Shown: positions 30,622-38,685 of the stretch, one piece after another
Layout of the letters: each line of letters starts with the position of its first letter
Numbering within the stretch: the first letter of the stretch is position 1
Assembly (NCBI GenBank): GCA_023229505.1
Contig: JALNZD010000038.1
Location: 1 to 38,685 of the forward strand
Length of the DNA stretch: 38,685 nt
Source of the DNA: Bacteroidales bacterium
GTDB lineage: Bacteria; Bacteroidota; Bacteroidia; Bacteroidales; JAGOPY01
Direction: 5' to 3'
The notes under the pieces: generated by a model
What the model saw: the letters and a program-made list of their open reading frames with translations, nothing else
The model's database searches: none
What the model was told of the DNA's origin: nothing
Program-made: the position numbers and the translations under genes

Positions 30622-32712
30622 GTTTTTTGGCGGTTTAAGCCACCTGTCAAGCCATTTGAAGAATGTCCTTTGCCAGAGGATTCCATTCTGGGGTTTGAGC
30701 ACCCAATGGTTTTCATCGGGAAAATAGATCATTTGGGATGGGATATCCAATAATTGGGCTGCATTAAAAGCCATCATTCCCTGGGTTGCAACAACACGAT
30801 AATCTTTTTCGCTATGACTGATTAAAATAGGTGTGTCCCAGTTCTTTACAAATAGGTGTGGAGAATTTGCATAGCTTTTCTGCACAACGGGCTTATCTTT
30901 ATCCCAGGGGGCTCCTCCCATATCCCAATTTGGGAACCACTGTTCTTCGGTTTCCAAATAAGCACTTTCCATATTAAACATGCCATCGTGAGCGATGAAA
31001 GCACGGAACCTTTTTTCGTGATGCCCGGCCAGCCAGTAAACTGTGAATCCGCCATAACTGGCTCCTACAGCTCCAAGGTTCTGGTCATCGATATAAGGAT
31101 CTTTGGATACTACATCAATGGCAGTCAGCAGATCCTGCATGTTCTGCCCGCCATAATCACCACTGATCTGTTCTTTCCACGCCTGGCCAAACCCGGGAAC
31201 GCCACGCCGGTTAGGGGCTACAACAATATAATCGTTGGCTACCATCATCTGGAAATTCCATCGGTACGACCAGAACTGGCTGACGGCGCTTTGCGGACCT
31301 CCCTGGCAGTAAAGCAGTGCCGGGTATTGGTTCCGCTCATCAAAGTGTGGTGGATAAATGACCCAGGTCAGCATTTTTTGCCCGTCTGTAGTAGGTATAA
31401 ACCGTTTTTCAATTTTGCCCAACGTGAGTTGGCTGAGGATATCTTTATTCGTGAAAGTGAGCTGTGTTTCCTGTCCACCGGCAACAGGGACGGAAAATAT
31501 CTCGGTCGGTAAGGCCATCGTCATCATCGTGGCCATCAACCGGTCACCGGCAGGTTGAGCAGCGGTAAAATCGTGAATTCCGCTGGTGAGTTGGGTGAAT
31601 GTTCCACTCAGGTTAAGATTGAAAATTTCTTTGGATCCATACCAATAAGCCAGGAAATAGATGGATTGACTGTCATCTGCCCATACCAGGTGTTCTGCAT
31701 CCTGGTCGAAATAACCCGTGTAATCCACACGTGAATTCGTTTCCAGGCCGTAAACCATGATCCTGTTCTTATCGGCTTCATAACCATCGCGTTCCATGCT
31801 CGACCACGCAATATATTTCCCGTCAGGTGAGTACAACGGCGCCATATCATAACCCATCATTCCATTAGTGAAATTAACGGTTTGCTTTGTTTCCAGGTCA
31901 TAGATATAAATGTCGGAGTTAGTTGATATGGCGTATGCCTTGCCTTCTTTCTTTACACAGGAATATGCGAGCAATTTTCCGTCAGGGTGCCATGAAAGCT
32001 GTTCCATTCCGCCAAAGGGTTTATTCGGGAAATCGAACGGTTCACCTTCTAAAATATCGACCGGATTGGTCATCTTTTCACCAGCCAGGTCAGCAATGAA
32101 CAAATGGCTGTATGTCTCACGCCATTCATCCCAATGACGGAACATCATCTTGTTAATAACCTTTCCGCTTGTAAAGGGTAAACCTTCAAATAAATCTTGT
32201 GAGTCCTTTTCTTTGAGATTAACTTCAGCAGAAAAGGCGACTTTTTTAAAATCCGGGGAATATTTAAACCCATTAATGCCTCCTTCGAAATCGCTGATCT
32301 GGTTTTTAACGGAACCATCGGGATTCATTTCCCATATCTGGGCACTGCCGCCTGCAGTTGAAAGAAATCCAATCTTTTTTCCATCCGGGCGCCAGAGATA
32401 GTTAAACTCATTTTCAGGCGTTTTAGTGAGTTGCTTTAAATCTGAGCCGTCAACAGACATTAGATAGAGTTCCCTGTTGCTCTTATTTTGCTGAATATCA
32501 TAATAAGTGATGCTGAAAAGCACTTGCTTGCGGTCAGGTGAAACCTCAAATTCCCCCACTCTCCCGAGTGACCATAAAACTTCAGGAGTTAAGCGGTCTG
32601 TTGCCAGTTTGAGTTCTTTTTTCCCGATAAGGGGTACTTCCTTAACTTTTGGCTGACAGGAAAATAAAGCTAGAGTTAATACAGTTAAAGCAATTACAGC
32701 GTGGCTTCTCAT
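30391..32712 (-). CDS. S9-family prolyl oligopeptidase-like lipoprotein (DPP type), fused to a DUF3078 fragment
   Basis: A 773-residue serine peptidase of the acylaminoacyl/dipeptidyl peptidase group. Signal peptide with lipobox LFSC (about Cys19) predicts an envelope lipoprotein. An N-terminal beta-propeller of WD40-like repeats (about 45-400, with VSPDRK, WRPDGKK, WHPDGK, YSPDGKY) gates a C-terminal alpha/beta hydrolase. Catalytic residues: Ser552 in GASYGG, Asp637 in SEKDYRV, His669 in DENHWV. The peptidase would normally end near WLDRWLKP (about 690); instead the frame continues for some 75 residues of DUF3078 sequence. The peptidase itself looks intact. It starts 12 bp after the MGH1-like hydrolase gene in a leftward operon. 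The extra tail may impair secretion or folding. Confidence 0.9.
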   Translation of the reverse strand: MRSHAVIALTVLTLALFSCQPKVKEVPLIGKKELKLATDRLTPEVLWSLGRVGEFEVSPDRKQVLFSITYYDIQQNKSNRELYLMSVDGSDLKQLTKTPENEFNYLWRPDGKKIGFLSTAGGSAQIWEMNPDGSVKNQISDFEGGINGFKYSPDFKKVAFSAEVNLKEKDSQDLFEGLPFTSGKVINKMMFRHWDEWRETYSHLFIADLAGEKMTNPVDILEGEPFDFPNKPFGGMEQLSWHPDGKLLAYSCVKKEGKAYAISTNSDIYIYDLETKQTVNFTNGMMGYDMAPLYSPDGKYIAWSSMERDGYEADKNRIMVYGLETNSRVDYTGYFDQDAEHLVWADDSQSIYFLAYWYGSKEIFNLNLSGTFTQLTSGIHDFTAAQPAGDRLMATMMTMALPTEIFSVPVAGGQETQLTFTNKDILSQLTLGKIEKRFIPTTDGQKMLTWVIYPPHFDERNQYPALLYCQGGPQSAVSQFWSYRWNFQMMVANDYIVVAPNRRGVPGFGQAWKEQISGDYGGQNMQDLLTAIDVVSKDPYIDDQNLGAVGASYGGFTVYWLAGHHEKRFRAFIAHDGMFNMESAYLETEEQWFPNWDMGGAPWDKDKPVVQKSYANSPHLFVKNWDTPILISHSEKDYRVVATQGMMAFNAAQLLDIPSQMIYFPDENHWVLKPQNGILWQRTFFKWLDRWLKPPKNQASFSNWTAGGVNSVAFSVMGKFSANYKKDKLTWNNNLNLIYGMVKNQNETMKKSADIIELISVAGHDISKKWAFG

Positions 32713-32724
32713 GATGCGTAAGAA

Positions 32725-34884
32725 TTAGGGTGAAATTTTTTCCAGGTCGATCATCAACCTGGCGATGATCGTATCCCATATATAGTTAGAGGGGCAATTC
32801 AACACTTCATTATCAGGGCTGTAAGATTCCCAGAAATTATGGTTCTTAGAAAGCTGCAATTCAACGGCATCAAGCATTTTACCTGCCAGTTCTTCTGCCA
32901 GGACATTATAACCGTAATTTATCAGCCCTTCAAAGACCATGTAGTCCCATAGCAGCCAGACCGGTCCGTTCCACTTACAGCAATAATCGACATAAGGGCT
33001 GTACCATTCATCATCCGCCGCCAGCGTAGGGACGCCATATTTCCGCCAGAACTTATCCGGGTCCGTCAGTTGCCTGACTAATTTTTCAGCCCTTTCATCT
33101 GAAACTGCCTGGGCCCAAAGTGGCAAAAAACCAATGATCTCCTGGCGTTTTAAATCCCTCGACATAAAAAAGAAGCTATGATCAACCTTGTTGACAGAAT
33201 AAAAGAAACCGGTTGACTCATCCCACATCCTTTCATTGATAAGTTCCGAAAGTTTATCAGCCCTTGTCGCCCAATTTCCACTTTCCATTTTCTTATTTAG
33301 TTCAGAGGCCATCTCAGAAAGACACCGCATTTCTTTCACCATCATCAGGCTTAAGTCAAGGCATTCCAATTCATCAGAGATATCTTCCTTATCTACATCA
33401 AGAAAACGTTCTGCGGAAACCTGGAAAACGGCATTGTACCAATCCCTTACATTTTCTATGATTCCGTAAGGTCCCCACTCATAAGTGCCATCTTTATCTG
33501 CGTCCCTGTTTTTATCAAGCCATTCCACGTACTTCACGCCACTAATGTAAGCATCATGCAGAAATTCCTTGTCCTGGCTTACCTTGTAAATTTCCCAGTT
33601 GATCCAGTTGTAAAATGGCGCTGAAGTGGTCGGAAACCCTTTGTGCGGATAAGTTTGAGCACCGCGCGGGCCATGACGGTATGCAATGAGGCCATCCTTG
33701 CCCTGTTGTTCCATGTAAACGCGCTGGGAATTCTGTGCCGAAACAGGGTCAAGATAAACATAAGACAACATGCTTAACGATTCATGGAGAACCTGGTGGC
33801 CATGACCCCAACCCCAGAGCGGTTCCCGGGAAAACGCATAAAAATTATTGCTTGTTTCACCTGAAGGCGGAAGCATGCAGCCCCTGGCCAAATTAAAGGC
33901 AGAAAGGTAAATGATCTTCTTTTCAGGCCTGTCGAATAAGATGCGGGGAATATGTGCAAATAAACGGGTATTGATATCAATAAATGACTGAATATCCGAT
34001 TTTAACGCTGTTTGCATCTCATCTTCCAGAATTGCCGGGTCTTCATCCCGGCCTTGTATGCCCCGGCAGTAGCGAATGTTAATACTTTCCCCGGGTTCCA
34101 GGTCAAACCGGCCATGCAGAGAAACGAAATCGATATAACCTGAATCAAGCAGATTCAGGGAATCTGATCTTTCTTCCGAATAGAAGTCGGTTTTGATTTT
34201 GTTATAGAAATCTTTCATATCACCCTTGTAACCACCATGTGAATAGGCAGTAAATCCTCCCATGAAAATATCCCTGAGATTTGTGGGGTAAGGATACTTA
34301 TCAGGTAGATTGCTGATCAATCGTTTCTTAGTTTCGTAATGCAATAAGTAATATGAATTGTTTTCATGATGGTAAGAAAATATTTGAAGGGAATCCGCAT
34401 CCATAAAAACCGGGTATAGGTTGATCTTCAATTTTTCTTCTGAAGTATTTGTCAGGAAGCAATCAACTAAAGCCACTTGCGAACTGTAAACAAAAAAGGC
34501 TTCTTCAACCTTCAATCCCGGCCATGGCTGATATTCAAGAATAGCCATATCCGGAAACGATGCCTTAATTTTTGGTTTCCAGTAAAAATCCCCGGTATGA
34601 TCAACAACAACACTATTGATTTCCCAGAGGGCAAAGAACCGGCCGCCATACTCGCTTCCATAAGTTAAAGGACTGTTGCTGTCATCATAAACCATTTTAT
34701 ATCCTTTATCTCCATAAAGCCTGGAACGGTCCATTGAGGCCGTATAGGTCGTGTACAACGGATCATTTGCTCTTGCGTTAATTACCAGGTACTCGTCTGA
34801 AACCTGGTAAGTTTGTGCCGGTAAGTCTTTAATATAGCAGGAACAGAGTAGAATGACGAAAAGGATGTTCAGATATTTAATCAT
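32725..34884 (-). CDS. MGH1-like (alpha/alpha)6-barrel glycoside hydrolase, exported
   Basis: A 719-residue exported hydrolase. The N-terminal hydrophobic signal (MIKYLNILFVILLCSCYIKD) ends either at a lipobox LCSC or at LPAQ. After a beta-sandwich domain (about 30-300), the C-terminal (alpha/alpha)6 barrel shows WGWGHGHQVLHESLSMLSY, EWGPYGIIENVRDWYNAVF, NERMWDESTGFF and KWNGPVWLLWDYMVFEGL. The GPVW motif and barrel spacing are those of the MGH1-like/GH63 group (mannosylglycerate hydrolase, glucosidase I, trehalase relatives). Substrate unknown, likely an alpha-glucoside or alpha-mannoside. The frame extends to 35070 but would overlap the GNAT gene, so the ATG at 34884 before the signal peptide is chosen. 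The S9 peptidase gene follows by 12 bp. Confidence 0.85.
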   Translation of the reverse strand: MIKYLNILFVILLCSCYIKDLPAQTYQVSDEYLVINARANDPLYTTYTASMDRSRLYGDKGYKMVYDDSNSPLTYGSEYGGRFFALWEINSVVVDHTGDFYWKPKIKASFPDMAILEYQPWPGLKVEEAFFVYSSQVALVDCFLTNTSEEKLKINLYPVFMDADSLQIFSYHHENNSYYLLHYETKKRLISNLPDKYPYPTNLRDIFMGGFTAYSHGGYKGDMKDFYNKIKTDFYSEERSDSLNLLDSGYIDFVSLHGRFDLEPGESINIRYCRGIQGRDEDPAILEDEMQTALKSDIQSFIDINTRLFAHIPRILFDRPEKKIIYLSAFNLARGCMLPPSGETSNNFYAFSREPLWGWGHGHQVLHESLSMLSYVYLDPVSAQNSQRVYMEQQGKDGLIAYRHGPRGAQTYPHKGFPTTSAPFYNWINWEIYKVSQDKEFLHDAYISGVKYVEWLDKNRDADKDGTYEWGPYGIIENVRDWYNAVFQVSAERFLDVDKEDISDELECLDLSLMMVKEMRCLSEMASELNKKMESGNWATRADKLSELINERMWDESTGFFYSVNKVDHSFFFMSRDLKRQEIIGFLPLWAQAVSDERAEKLVRQLTDPDKFWRKYGVPTLAADDEWYSPYVDYCCKWNGPVWLLWDYMVFEGLINYGYNVLAEELAGKMLDAVELQLSKNHNFWESYSPDNEVLNCPSNYIWDTIIARLMIDLEKISP

Positions 34885-34930
34885 GTTTAATTGATATGTG
34901 CCATGAATAAAACAATAGCATGGGTGCGAT

Positions 34931-35491
34931 TTATAATGACCATTCTTTTTTAAGCATACTGTAAACCTCCAGGTCGATGTAACGGTTTGCGAATTTCTCT
35001 CCTGATCTTTCAACACCTTCAAATTTAAACCCAAGCCTTTCCGGGATTCTGCTGCTACGGGCATTTCCAATTCCGGCTTTGATCTGAATACGGTTCATTC
35101 CTAATTTTATAAAAGCGTAATTCAAAATGACTATGCAGCAGGAGGTCATGATTCCTTGCCCTTCAAAGCGGGGGTCAAGCCAATAACCTAATTCGGCTCT
35201 TTTATTCCAATGATCTATTTCTTTAAGGGCAATCAACCCGGCAAATACGTTCTGATGCCAGATCTCATAAACGACGTCACGCTTTGGCCCCGAGTACTGG
35301 ATAATAGATTTTACATATTTCACCGTATCTTCGGCTTTCCATGTGTTGTCGATAAAGGGGAGCCATTTGCGGAGATAATGACGATTAAGGTCGATAGTTT
35401 GAAAAATAATATTGGCTGACTCCTGCCTGAGAATTTTCAATATCAAACTTTCCGAGACTATTATCTCAGAGCTTGGACCATGGCCAGCCAT
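34931..35491 (-). CDS. GNAT N-acetyltransferase, RimL/RimJ type
   Basis: A 186-residue cytoplasmic acetyltransferase of the RimJ/RimL branch, transferring acetyl from acetyl-CoA to a protein N-terminus or another amine. Seen: LRKWLPFIDNTWKAEDTVKY (N-terminal acceptor region), GLIALKEIDHWNKRAELGYWL (beta 4), FEGQGIMTSC, corresponding to the acetyl-CoA pyrophosphate loop Q/RxxGxG/A, and NARSSRIPERLGFKFEGVER. Substrate unknown. Its ATG shares one base with the stop of the DUF2007 gene (TAATG), so translation is coupled. The MGH1-like gene follows by 46 bp. Confidence 0.9.
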   Translation of the reverse strand: MAGHGPSSEIIVSESLILKILRQESANIIFQTIDLNRHYLRKWLPFIDNTWKAEDTVKYVKSIIQYSGPKRDVVYEIWHQNVFAGLIALKEIDHWNKRAELGYWLDPRFEGQGIMTSCCIVILNYAFIKLGMNRIQIKAGIGNARSSRIPERLGFKFEGVERSGEKFANRYIDLEVYSMLKKEWSL

Positions 35492-35727
35492 TATTTGCTT
35501 TTAATATACTCTTCGATAAGTCTTTTCGCCTCCGGTTCATGGCTTTCAATAACATACACCAGGCCGGCGTCTTCTGGTCCACCCGAAACCCACCCTGCAA
35601 CAAGGCTTTCGCCCATGGTATTGCGAACCATCGCACCAATGCCGTTTTCCTCAAGGAGGCTTTTAATAAATTCAGCTTCCAGAACGGATCCTGTAAAAAC
35701 ATTTTTTAAGTCATCATGCTCATTCAT
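35491..35727 (-). CDS. DUF2007 family small protein
   Basis: A 78-residue protein with the DUF2007 (putative signal-transducing) pattern: VFTGSVLEAEFIKSLLEENGIGAMVRN, then LVYVIESHEPEAKRLIEEYI. The fold is ferredoxin-like, related to the PII/ACT group, and its function is not established. A TTG at 35757 would lengthen it but overlaps the promoter -7 box, so the ATG at 35727 is chosen. It opens the leftward operon DUF2007 - GNAT - MGH1-like hydrolase - S9 peptidase. Confidence 0.88.
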   Translation of the reverse strand: MNEHDDLKNVFTGSVLEAEFIKSLLEENGIGAMVRNTMGESLVAGWVSGGPEDAGLVYVIESHEPEAKRLIEEYIKSK

Positions 35728-35754
35728 TGCATAAGATTTAAATTTATCTGTAAA

Positions 35755-35785
35755 CAAATATAGTGAAAATGAGAATCAATAGAAA
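35755..35785 (-). promoter_or_regulatory. Complete promoter (-33 and -7) for the DUF2007 operon
   Basis: On the minus strand TTTC (35782-35785), 19 bp, TATATTTG (35755-35762): both Bacteroidota elements at standard spacing. Transcription would begin near 35748, 21 nt before the DUF2007 ATG. It excludes the TTG start at 35757. Confidence 0.7.
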
Positions 35786-35787
35786 GG

Positions 35788-36714
35788 TCAGGGTGAAGTT
35801 TTTTCAGTTTGCTGGGTTTTATTAATGTTGATGATCGCAAAAACCATCAAACCGGCACTGATCCATTGCACAAGGGATAGCCTGGAATCATTGAAAATAT
35901 AATCAAAGACGATGGTTGAAATAGGGAAGAATAGCTCACACATCACCGCTAGCGAGGCTTTGATGTGGTTTAGCCCGAAATAATAAAGAAAAATAGCGCC
36001 ACTCCCGGTCGTGAAAGCAATTACAAGAAAAATAATCCAGTTTGTTGTGGTGACCTGATCAAATTGTACGGTTTTTCCAAACACGGTTATATACAGGAGC
36101 ATGATGAGGCTTGTGAATCCGTACCTGTAAAAAGTCGCCGTTTTATAGCTGTAACGTTGCAGGATCATTTTACTGAATACCGTTGAGCTGCCGAATGAAA
36201 AAGCTGCCAGCAGGGCATACATGGCAGAAATTGCCGTATTCGAACCGGTTTTTAATTCAGGGATTTCCAGCCCGAATGTCAGAAAGTAACCACTCAGAAG
36301 AGCTACAGATGCCCAGATAATGAAATATTTATTGAGTCTTTCTTTCAGTATCAATGCGGCCAGGCTGATGGCAAAGACCGGTTGAAGTTTTTGAAGGAGG
36401 ACGACAATGCTCAGTTCTTTGAAATTTATCAGGAACAAGGCTTTAACAATTGACAATGTGCCGATTGCCCCACCAAACAATGCAATGAGCAGGATGACCA
36501 GGTAATCCTGGCGGGAAAATTTTTTAAGGTACTTATATTGCTGATAAAGAAAGGAATGCATCAGGAGAAACGGCAATGCATGCAGGATGAAGACTACCAA
36601 ACCAACATCCAGGTTATACAACCTTGGTGTAAGTACCACACCATCCAGTCCCCACATCGTGGCAGCCAAACTGATTGATGTAGCCCCGACGATTACGGCC
36701 TGGCGATTGGTCAT
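35788..36714 (-). CDS. DMT-superfamily (EamA) transporter
   Basis: A 308-residue inner-membrane transporter with ten hydrophobic segments arranged as two EamA repeats (about 8-140 and 155-295). Seen: the repeat-end signatures LQPVFAISLAALILKERLNKYF and, in the second half, MCELFFPISTIVFDYIFNDSR, where family members carry P..A.......GE. The substrate is not predictable; relatives export amino acids, purines or other metabolites. A TTG at 36726 would add four residues; the ATG at 36714 is preferred. It follows the FG-GAP/T9SS gene by 36 bp and may share its transcript. Confidence 0.9.
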   Translation of the reverse strand: MTNRQAVIVGATSISLAATMWGLDGVVLTPRLYNLDVGLVVFILHALPFLLMHSFLYQQYKYLKKFSRQDYLVILLIALFGGAIGTLSIVKALFLINFKELSIVVLLQKLQPVFAISLAALILKERLNKYFIIWASVALLSGYFLTFGLEIPELKTGSNTAISAMYALLAAFSFGSSTVFSKMILQRYSYKTATFYRYGFTSLIMLLYITVFGKTVQFDQVTTTNWIIFLVIAFTTGSGAIFLYYFGLNHIKASLAVMCELFFPISTIVFDYIFNDSRLSLVQWISAGLMVFAIININKTQQTEKTSP

Positions 36715-36750
36715 AAAAATTTGCAATTAGCAATCAAAGATCGGGAAAAA

Positions 36751-38436
36751 TTAGTACTTAATTAGTACCCCACTTGAAAGAAGACCACTTTGATTTGTCA
36801 CTACCAGGTAAAGCCCGGACAGGAGAGCTGAAACATCAACCCGGATATAATCCGATTCGATAAAGGTTTTGGTTGAATATACTGCCATTCCCTGGCTATT
36901 ATATATTTGCAATATTAAATCACCGGTCTGTGAAAAATTGTTATTGCCTGAAATCCCTGGCCCGTCTATTGTTATAAATTCATTTGCCGGGTTTGGATAT
37001 ATCTGCAAACTGTTTACATTTTTTGTTGTTTTTTCAAGAATACCCGGACCCCACCATTGATTGTAAAAGATATAATTTCCTTCATTTGAATCCCAGTTAG
37101 TAACCACCATGTCGGGATAGCCGCTGTATCTATACCATATTGTCAGAACATCTCCTGTATTCAAAGGGAAAGAGAATGATACCCAGCATTTGCCGGGAAT
37201 TTGGCAGTAATCTTCAGGAGGAACCACGATGCCATTGAGTTGTACATCTTCAATTCCTTCCACAATCTGTTTTCCCAATACGATGGTATGGGTGTTATTA
37301 AGATTTGAAGCGATGGTAAATGATTCATTGATGACCTGCTCGTCTTCCCGTGATAAATCAGCCAACTGGATAGCTTCGACAACCGAAGCGGTGGAAGAAG
37401 TGTAGGAGGAATTCAATTCAAATCCTGACCCATCGCCCATGGCAATCTTGACAGGCAGCCACCACCCGCCATATATCAGATCAAGGTTAGCATCAAAGTC
37501 TACATCATTTAAAAAAATGCCTGAACCATAGCCGAATGGCAGTGAATACCATGAAGCCGGACTGGAAACGGGGAGCGGATCACTGAAATCGTACCGCCTT
37601 ACCTGGCCATTACCCCCCAGCTGGTCGTTTTCAGTCATAACCACGATGGAGCTGGTCCCGGAATAACCTATATCCACCGAATTGATATAATTCAGGCTTT
37701 CTGCCGATTCCCAGTCAGGCACTTCATCAACCACGCCAAGGTCATTGGCAAGATAGATGAAATTTGGTGTGCCTTCACAGACAAAGATCAGGTCCATCGA
37801 ACCATCGCGGTCCAGGTCACCGAATTCAACATCCAGGGCGCCCATTTCAATTGACGATTCCCAGTCTGCCATTGGCTGGAAAGTACCGTTGTTGTTAATG
37901 AAAATCTTTCCATGGTCCAGCAGGCCGCCATAAGGTTCACCAGCGACAGCAGCGATATCAAGGTCGCCGTCGCTATCCGCATCACCCATGGCGCAGCTGA
38001 AAGTGTAAAATGGATCAGACTGGAAGGATGGAATGCTTTCCAGCTCATTACCCTGGTTATAATAGATTTTCAGTTTACCGGGACTTGAAAAGCCCGTTTC
38101 TCCGATATAGACGGAAACGGCCACGTCAATATCCCCGTCATGGTCGAGGTCACCGTATGCCAGGTGCCCGTGGTAATCGATATCGCCCGACTGCCAGTCA
38201 GGGTTCAATGGGAAAGTGCCATCACCCTGGTTATAGTACACCACCAATCCTTGCCTCAGCATATCATTGCCGTTGGCGACAACTATGTCTTTCCAGTCAT
38301 CCCCGTTGATATCTGCAAGGCCGAGCCCTGTGGCATAATGCCCATTCGGCGTGGAAATCCAATCGGGTAAAGCATTATACTGGGCCAGTAGCAGCCCGTG
38401 GGAAAGGATTGCTATGAGAAGGATCGAAACACGCAT
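36751..38436 (-). CDS. FG-GAP/VCBS-repeat protein with T9SS sorting domain
   Basis: A 561-residue secreted protein. Signal peptide MRVSILLIAILSHGLLLAQ precedes an integrin-alpha-like propeller of FG-GAP/VCBS repeats (about 20-370), each with a calcium-binding DxDxDG-type loop: LADINGDDWKDIVV, GDLDHDGDIDVAV, GDADSDGDLDIAA, GDLDRDGSMDLIF, NDVDFDANLDLIY. A beta domain follows (about 370-470) and then a T9SS type A sorting domain (YPNP about 481-484). It is expected on the cell surface or released; possibly adhesive or polysaccharide-binding, but no activity can be assigned. The start ATG at 38436 follows a heptamer-rich region with no clear TAnnTTTG promoter. Confidence 0.92.
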   Translation of the reverse strand: MRVSILLIAILSHGLLLAQYNALPDWISTPNGHYATGLGLADINGDDWKDIVVANGNDMLRQGLVVYYNQGDGTFPLNPDWQSGDIDYHGHLAYGDLDHDGDIDVAVSVYIGETGFSSPGKLKIYYNQGNELESIPSFQSDPFYTFSCAMGDADSDGDLDIAAVAGEPYGGLLDHGKIFINNNGTFQPMADWESSIEMGALDVEFGDLDRDGSMDLIFVCEGTPNFIYLANDLGVVDEVPDWESAESLNYINSVDIGYSGTSSIVVMTENDQLGGNGQVRRYDFSDPLPVSSPASWYSLPFGYGSGIFLNDVDFDANLDLIYGGWWLPVKIAMGDGSGFELNSSYTSSTASVVEAIQLADLSREDEQVINESFTIASNLNNTHTIVLGKQIVEGIEDVQLNGIVVPPEDYCQIPGKCWVSFSFPLNTGDVLTIWYRYSGYPDMVVTNWDSNEGNYIFYNQWWGPGILEKTTKNVNSLQIYPNPANEFITIDGPGISGNNNFSQTGDLILQIYNSQGMAVYSTKTFIESDYIRVDVSALLSGLYLVVTNQSGLLSSGVLIKY

Positions 38437-38453
38437 AATCTGGTTAGTGTTAA

Positions 38454-38474
38454 GGTTTAAGTTTTAAGGTTTAA
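38454..38474. repeat. Heptamer tandem array (GGTTTAA, GTTTTAA, GGTTTAA)
   Basis: Three units in 7-bp register lie just upstream of the FG-GAP gene. A second, inverted block of CCTTAAA-type words follows near 38512-38560. The remaining bases to the window end are AT-rich with no gene seen. Confidence 0.75.
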
Positions 38475-38685
38475 GTACGGGAATATTATTTTTTAAAATT
38501 ATAAAATAACTCCCCTTAAACCTTAAAATTTAAAATTAAATAAGTCCCCAACTTAAACCTTGAGCCCCCTCCGAAAAGTCGGGGAGACGAATTTACAATA
38601 TTTTAAAACATGTTTGTTTTCATAGTTATAAACAATTGAATGTCAATATCTTAATTTATTTTGTATGATTTTTCTTCTTATCTTT

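Noticed and set aside
30856..31512. Rightward ORF of 218 codons
   Set aside because: It is the antisense of the S9 peptidase catalytic domain, whose catalytic triad is intact in the other strand.
34885..35070. N-terminal extension of the MGH1-like hydrolase
   Set aside because: It overlaps the GNAT gene and lies before a clear signal peptide starting at 34884.

Overview
The window looks like a chromosomal segment of a Bacteroidota bacterium, most likely a Bacteroidales-type environmental lineage. The evidence is seen directly. Three proteins or remnants end in a type IX secretion (T9SS) C-terminal sorting domain with a YPNP signature. Many genes and RNAs are preceded by the Bacteroidota -7 promoter element TAnnTTTG. 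Families typical of the phylum (DUF4199, DUF3078, YciO-type YrdC protein, MGH1-like hydrolase) are present, and Shine-Dalgarno sequences are mostly weak. No rRNA, phage, integrase, transposase or CRISPR array was found.

Layout. 1-3.4 kb: leftward nucleotide-sugar genes ugd, UDP-glucuronate decarboxylase and rfbD. 3.5-5 kb: a 5'-truncated T9SS adhesin gene. 5-6 kb: tRNA-Lys, a YciO-family gene and the SRP RNA, all leftward. 6.2-14.8 kb: a rightward glycan cluster (DUF4199 membrane protein, GT2, NAD-dependent epimerase, GT4, heptose-kinase-like GHMP kinase, SDR, surface-lipoprotein beta-mannosidase); the last five are tightly packed or overlapping. 14.8-19 kb: DEAD-box RNA helicase, fatty acid desaturase, a lipoprotein and a small membrane protein. 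19.2-20.6 kb: an AT-rich leftward island (zinc-ribbon membrane protein, micro-ORF, alpha/beta hydrolase with a Cys nucleophile elbow). 20.7-21.8 kb: a 65-residue histone-fold candidate, arfB and a small secreted protein. 22.1-24.3 kb: a decayed T9SS domain and a T9SS protein made of about 29-residue repeats. 24.4-29.5 kb: tRNA-Pro, a four-helix-bundle protein, tRNA-Ser, a retropepsin-like protease, a LOG-family protein and uvrA. 29.6-35.8 kb: a leftward operon (DUF2007, GNAT, MGH1-like hydrolase, S9 peptidase) whose last members are broken: the S9 peptidase runs into a DUF3078 fragment, and the transketolase N-terminal subunit is frameshifted and lacks its partner. 35.8-38.4 kb: a DMT transporter and an FG-GAP/T9SS protein.

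How the genes work together. The ends of the window handle surface carbohydrate and secreted proteins. UDP-glucose to UDP-glucuronate to UDP-xylose conversion is encoded by two adjacent genes. The central cluster probably assembles a cell-surface glycan, and hydrolases and peptidases sit on the envelope.

The most notable observations are the small histone-fold candidate next to arfB; a window-wide family of tandem arrays with an exact 7-bp period, which lie between genes, run through several stop codons and enter one coding region in frame; and three gene-mosaic junctions (truncated adhesin with interleaved domains, S9-DUF3078 fusion, orphan transketolase half). All family assignments come from reading motifs by eye, without database searches.
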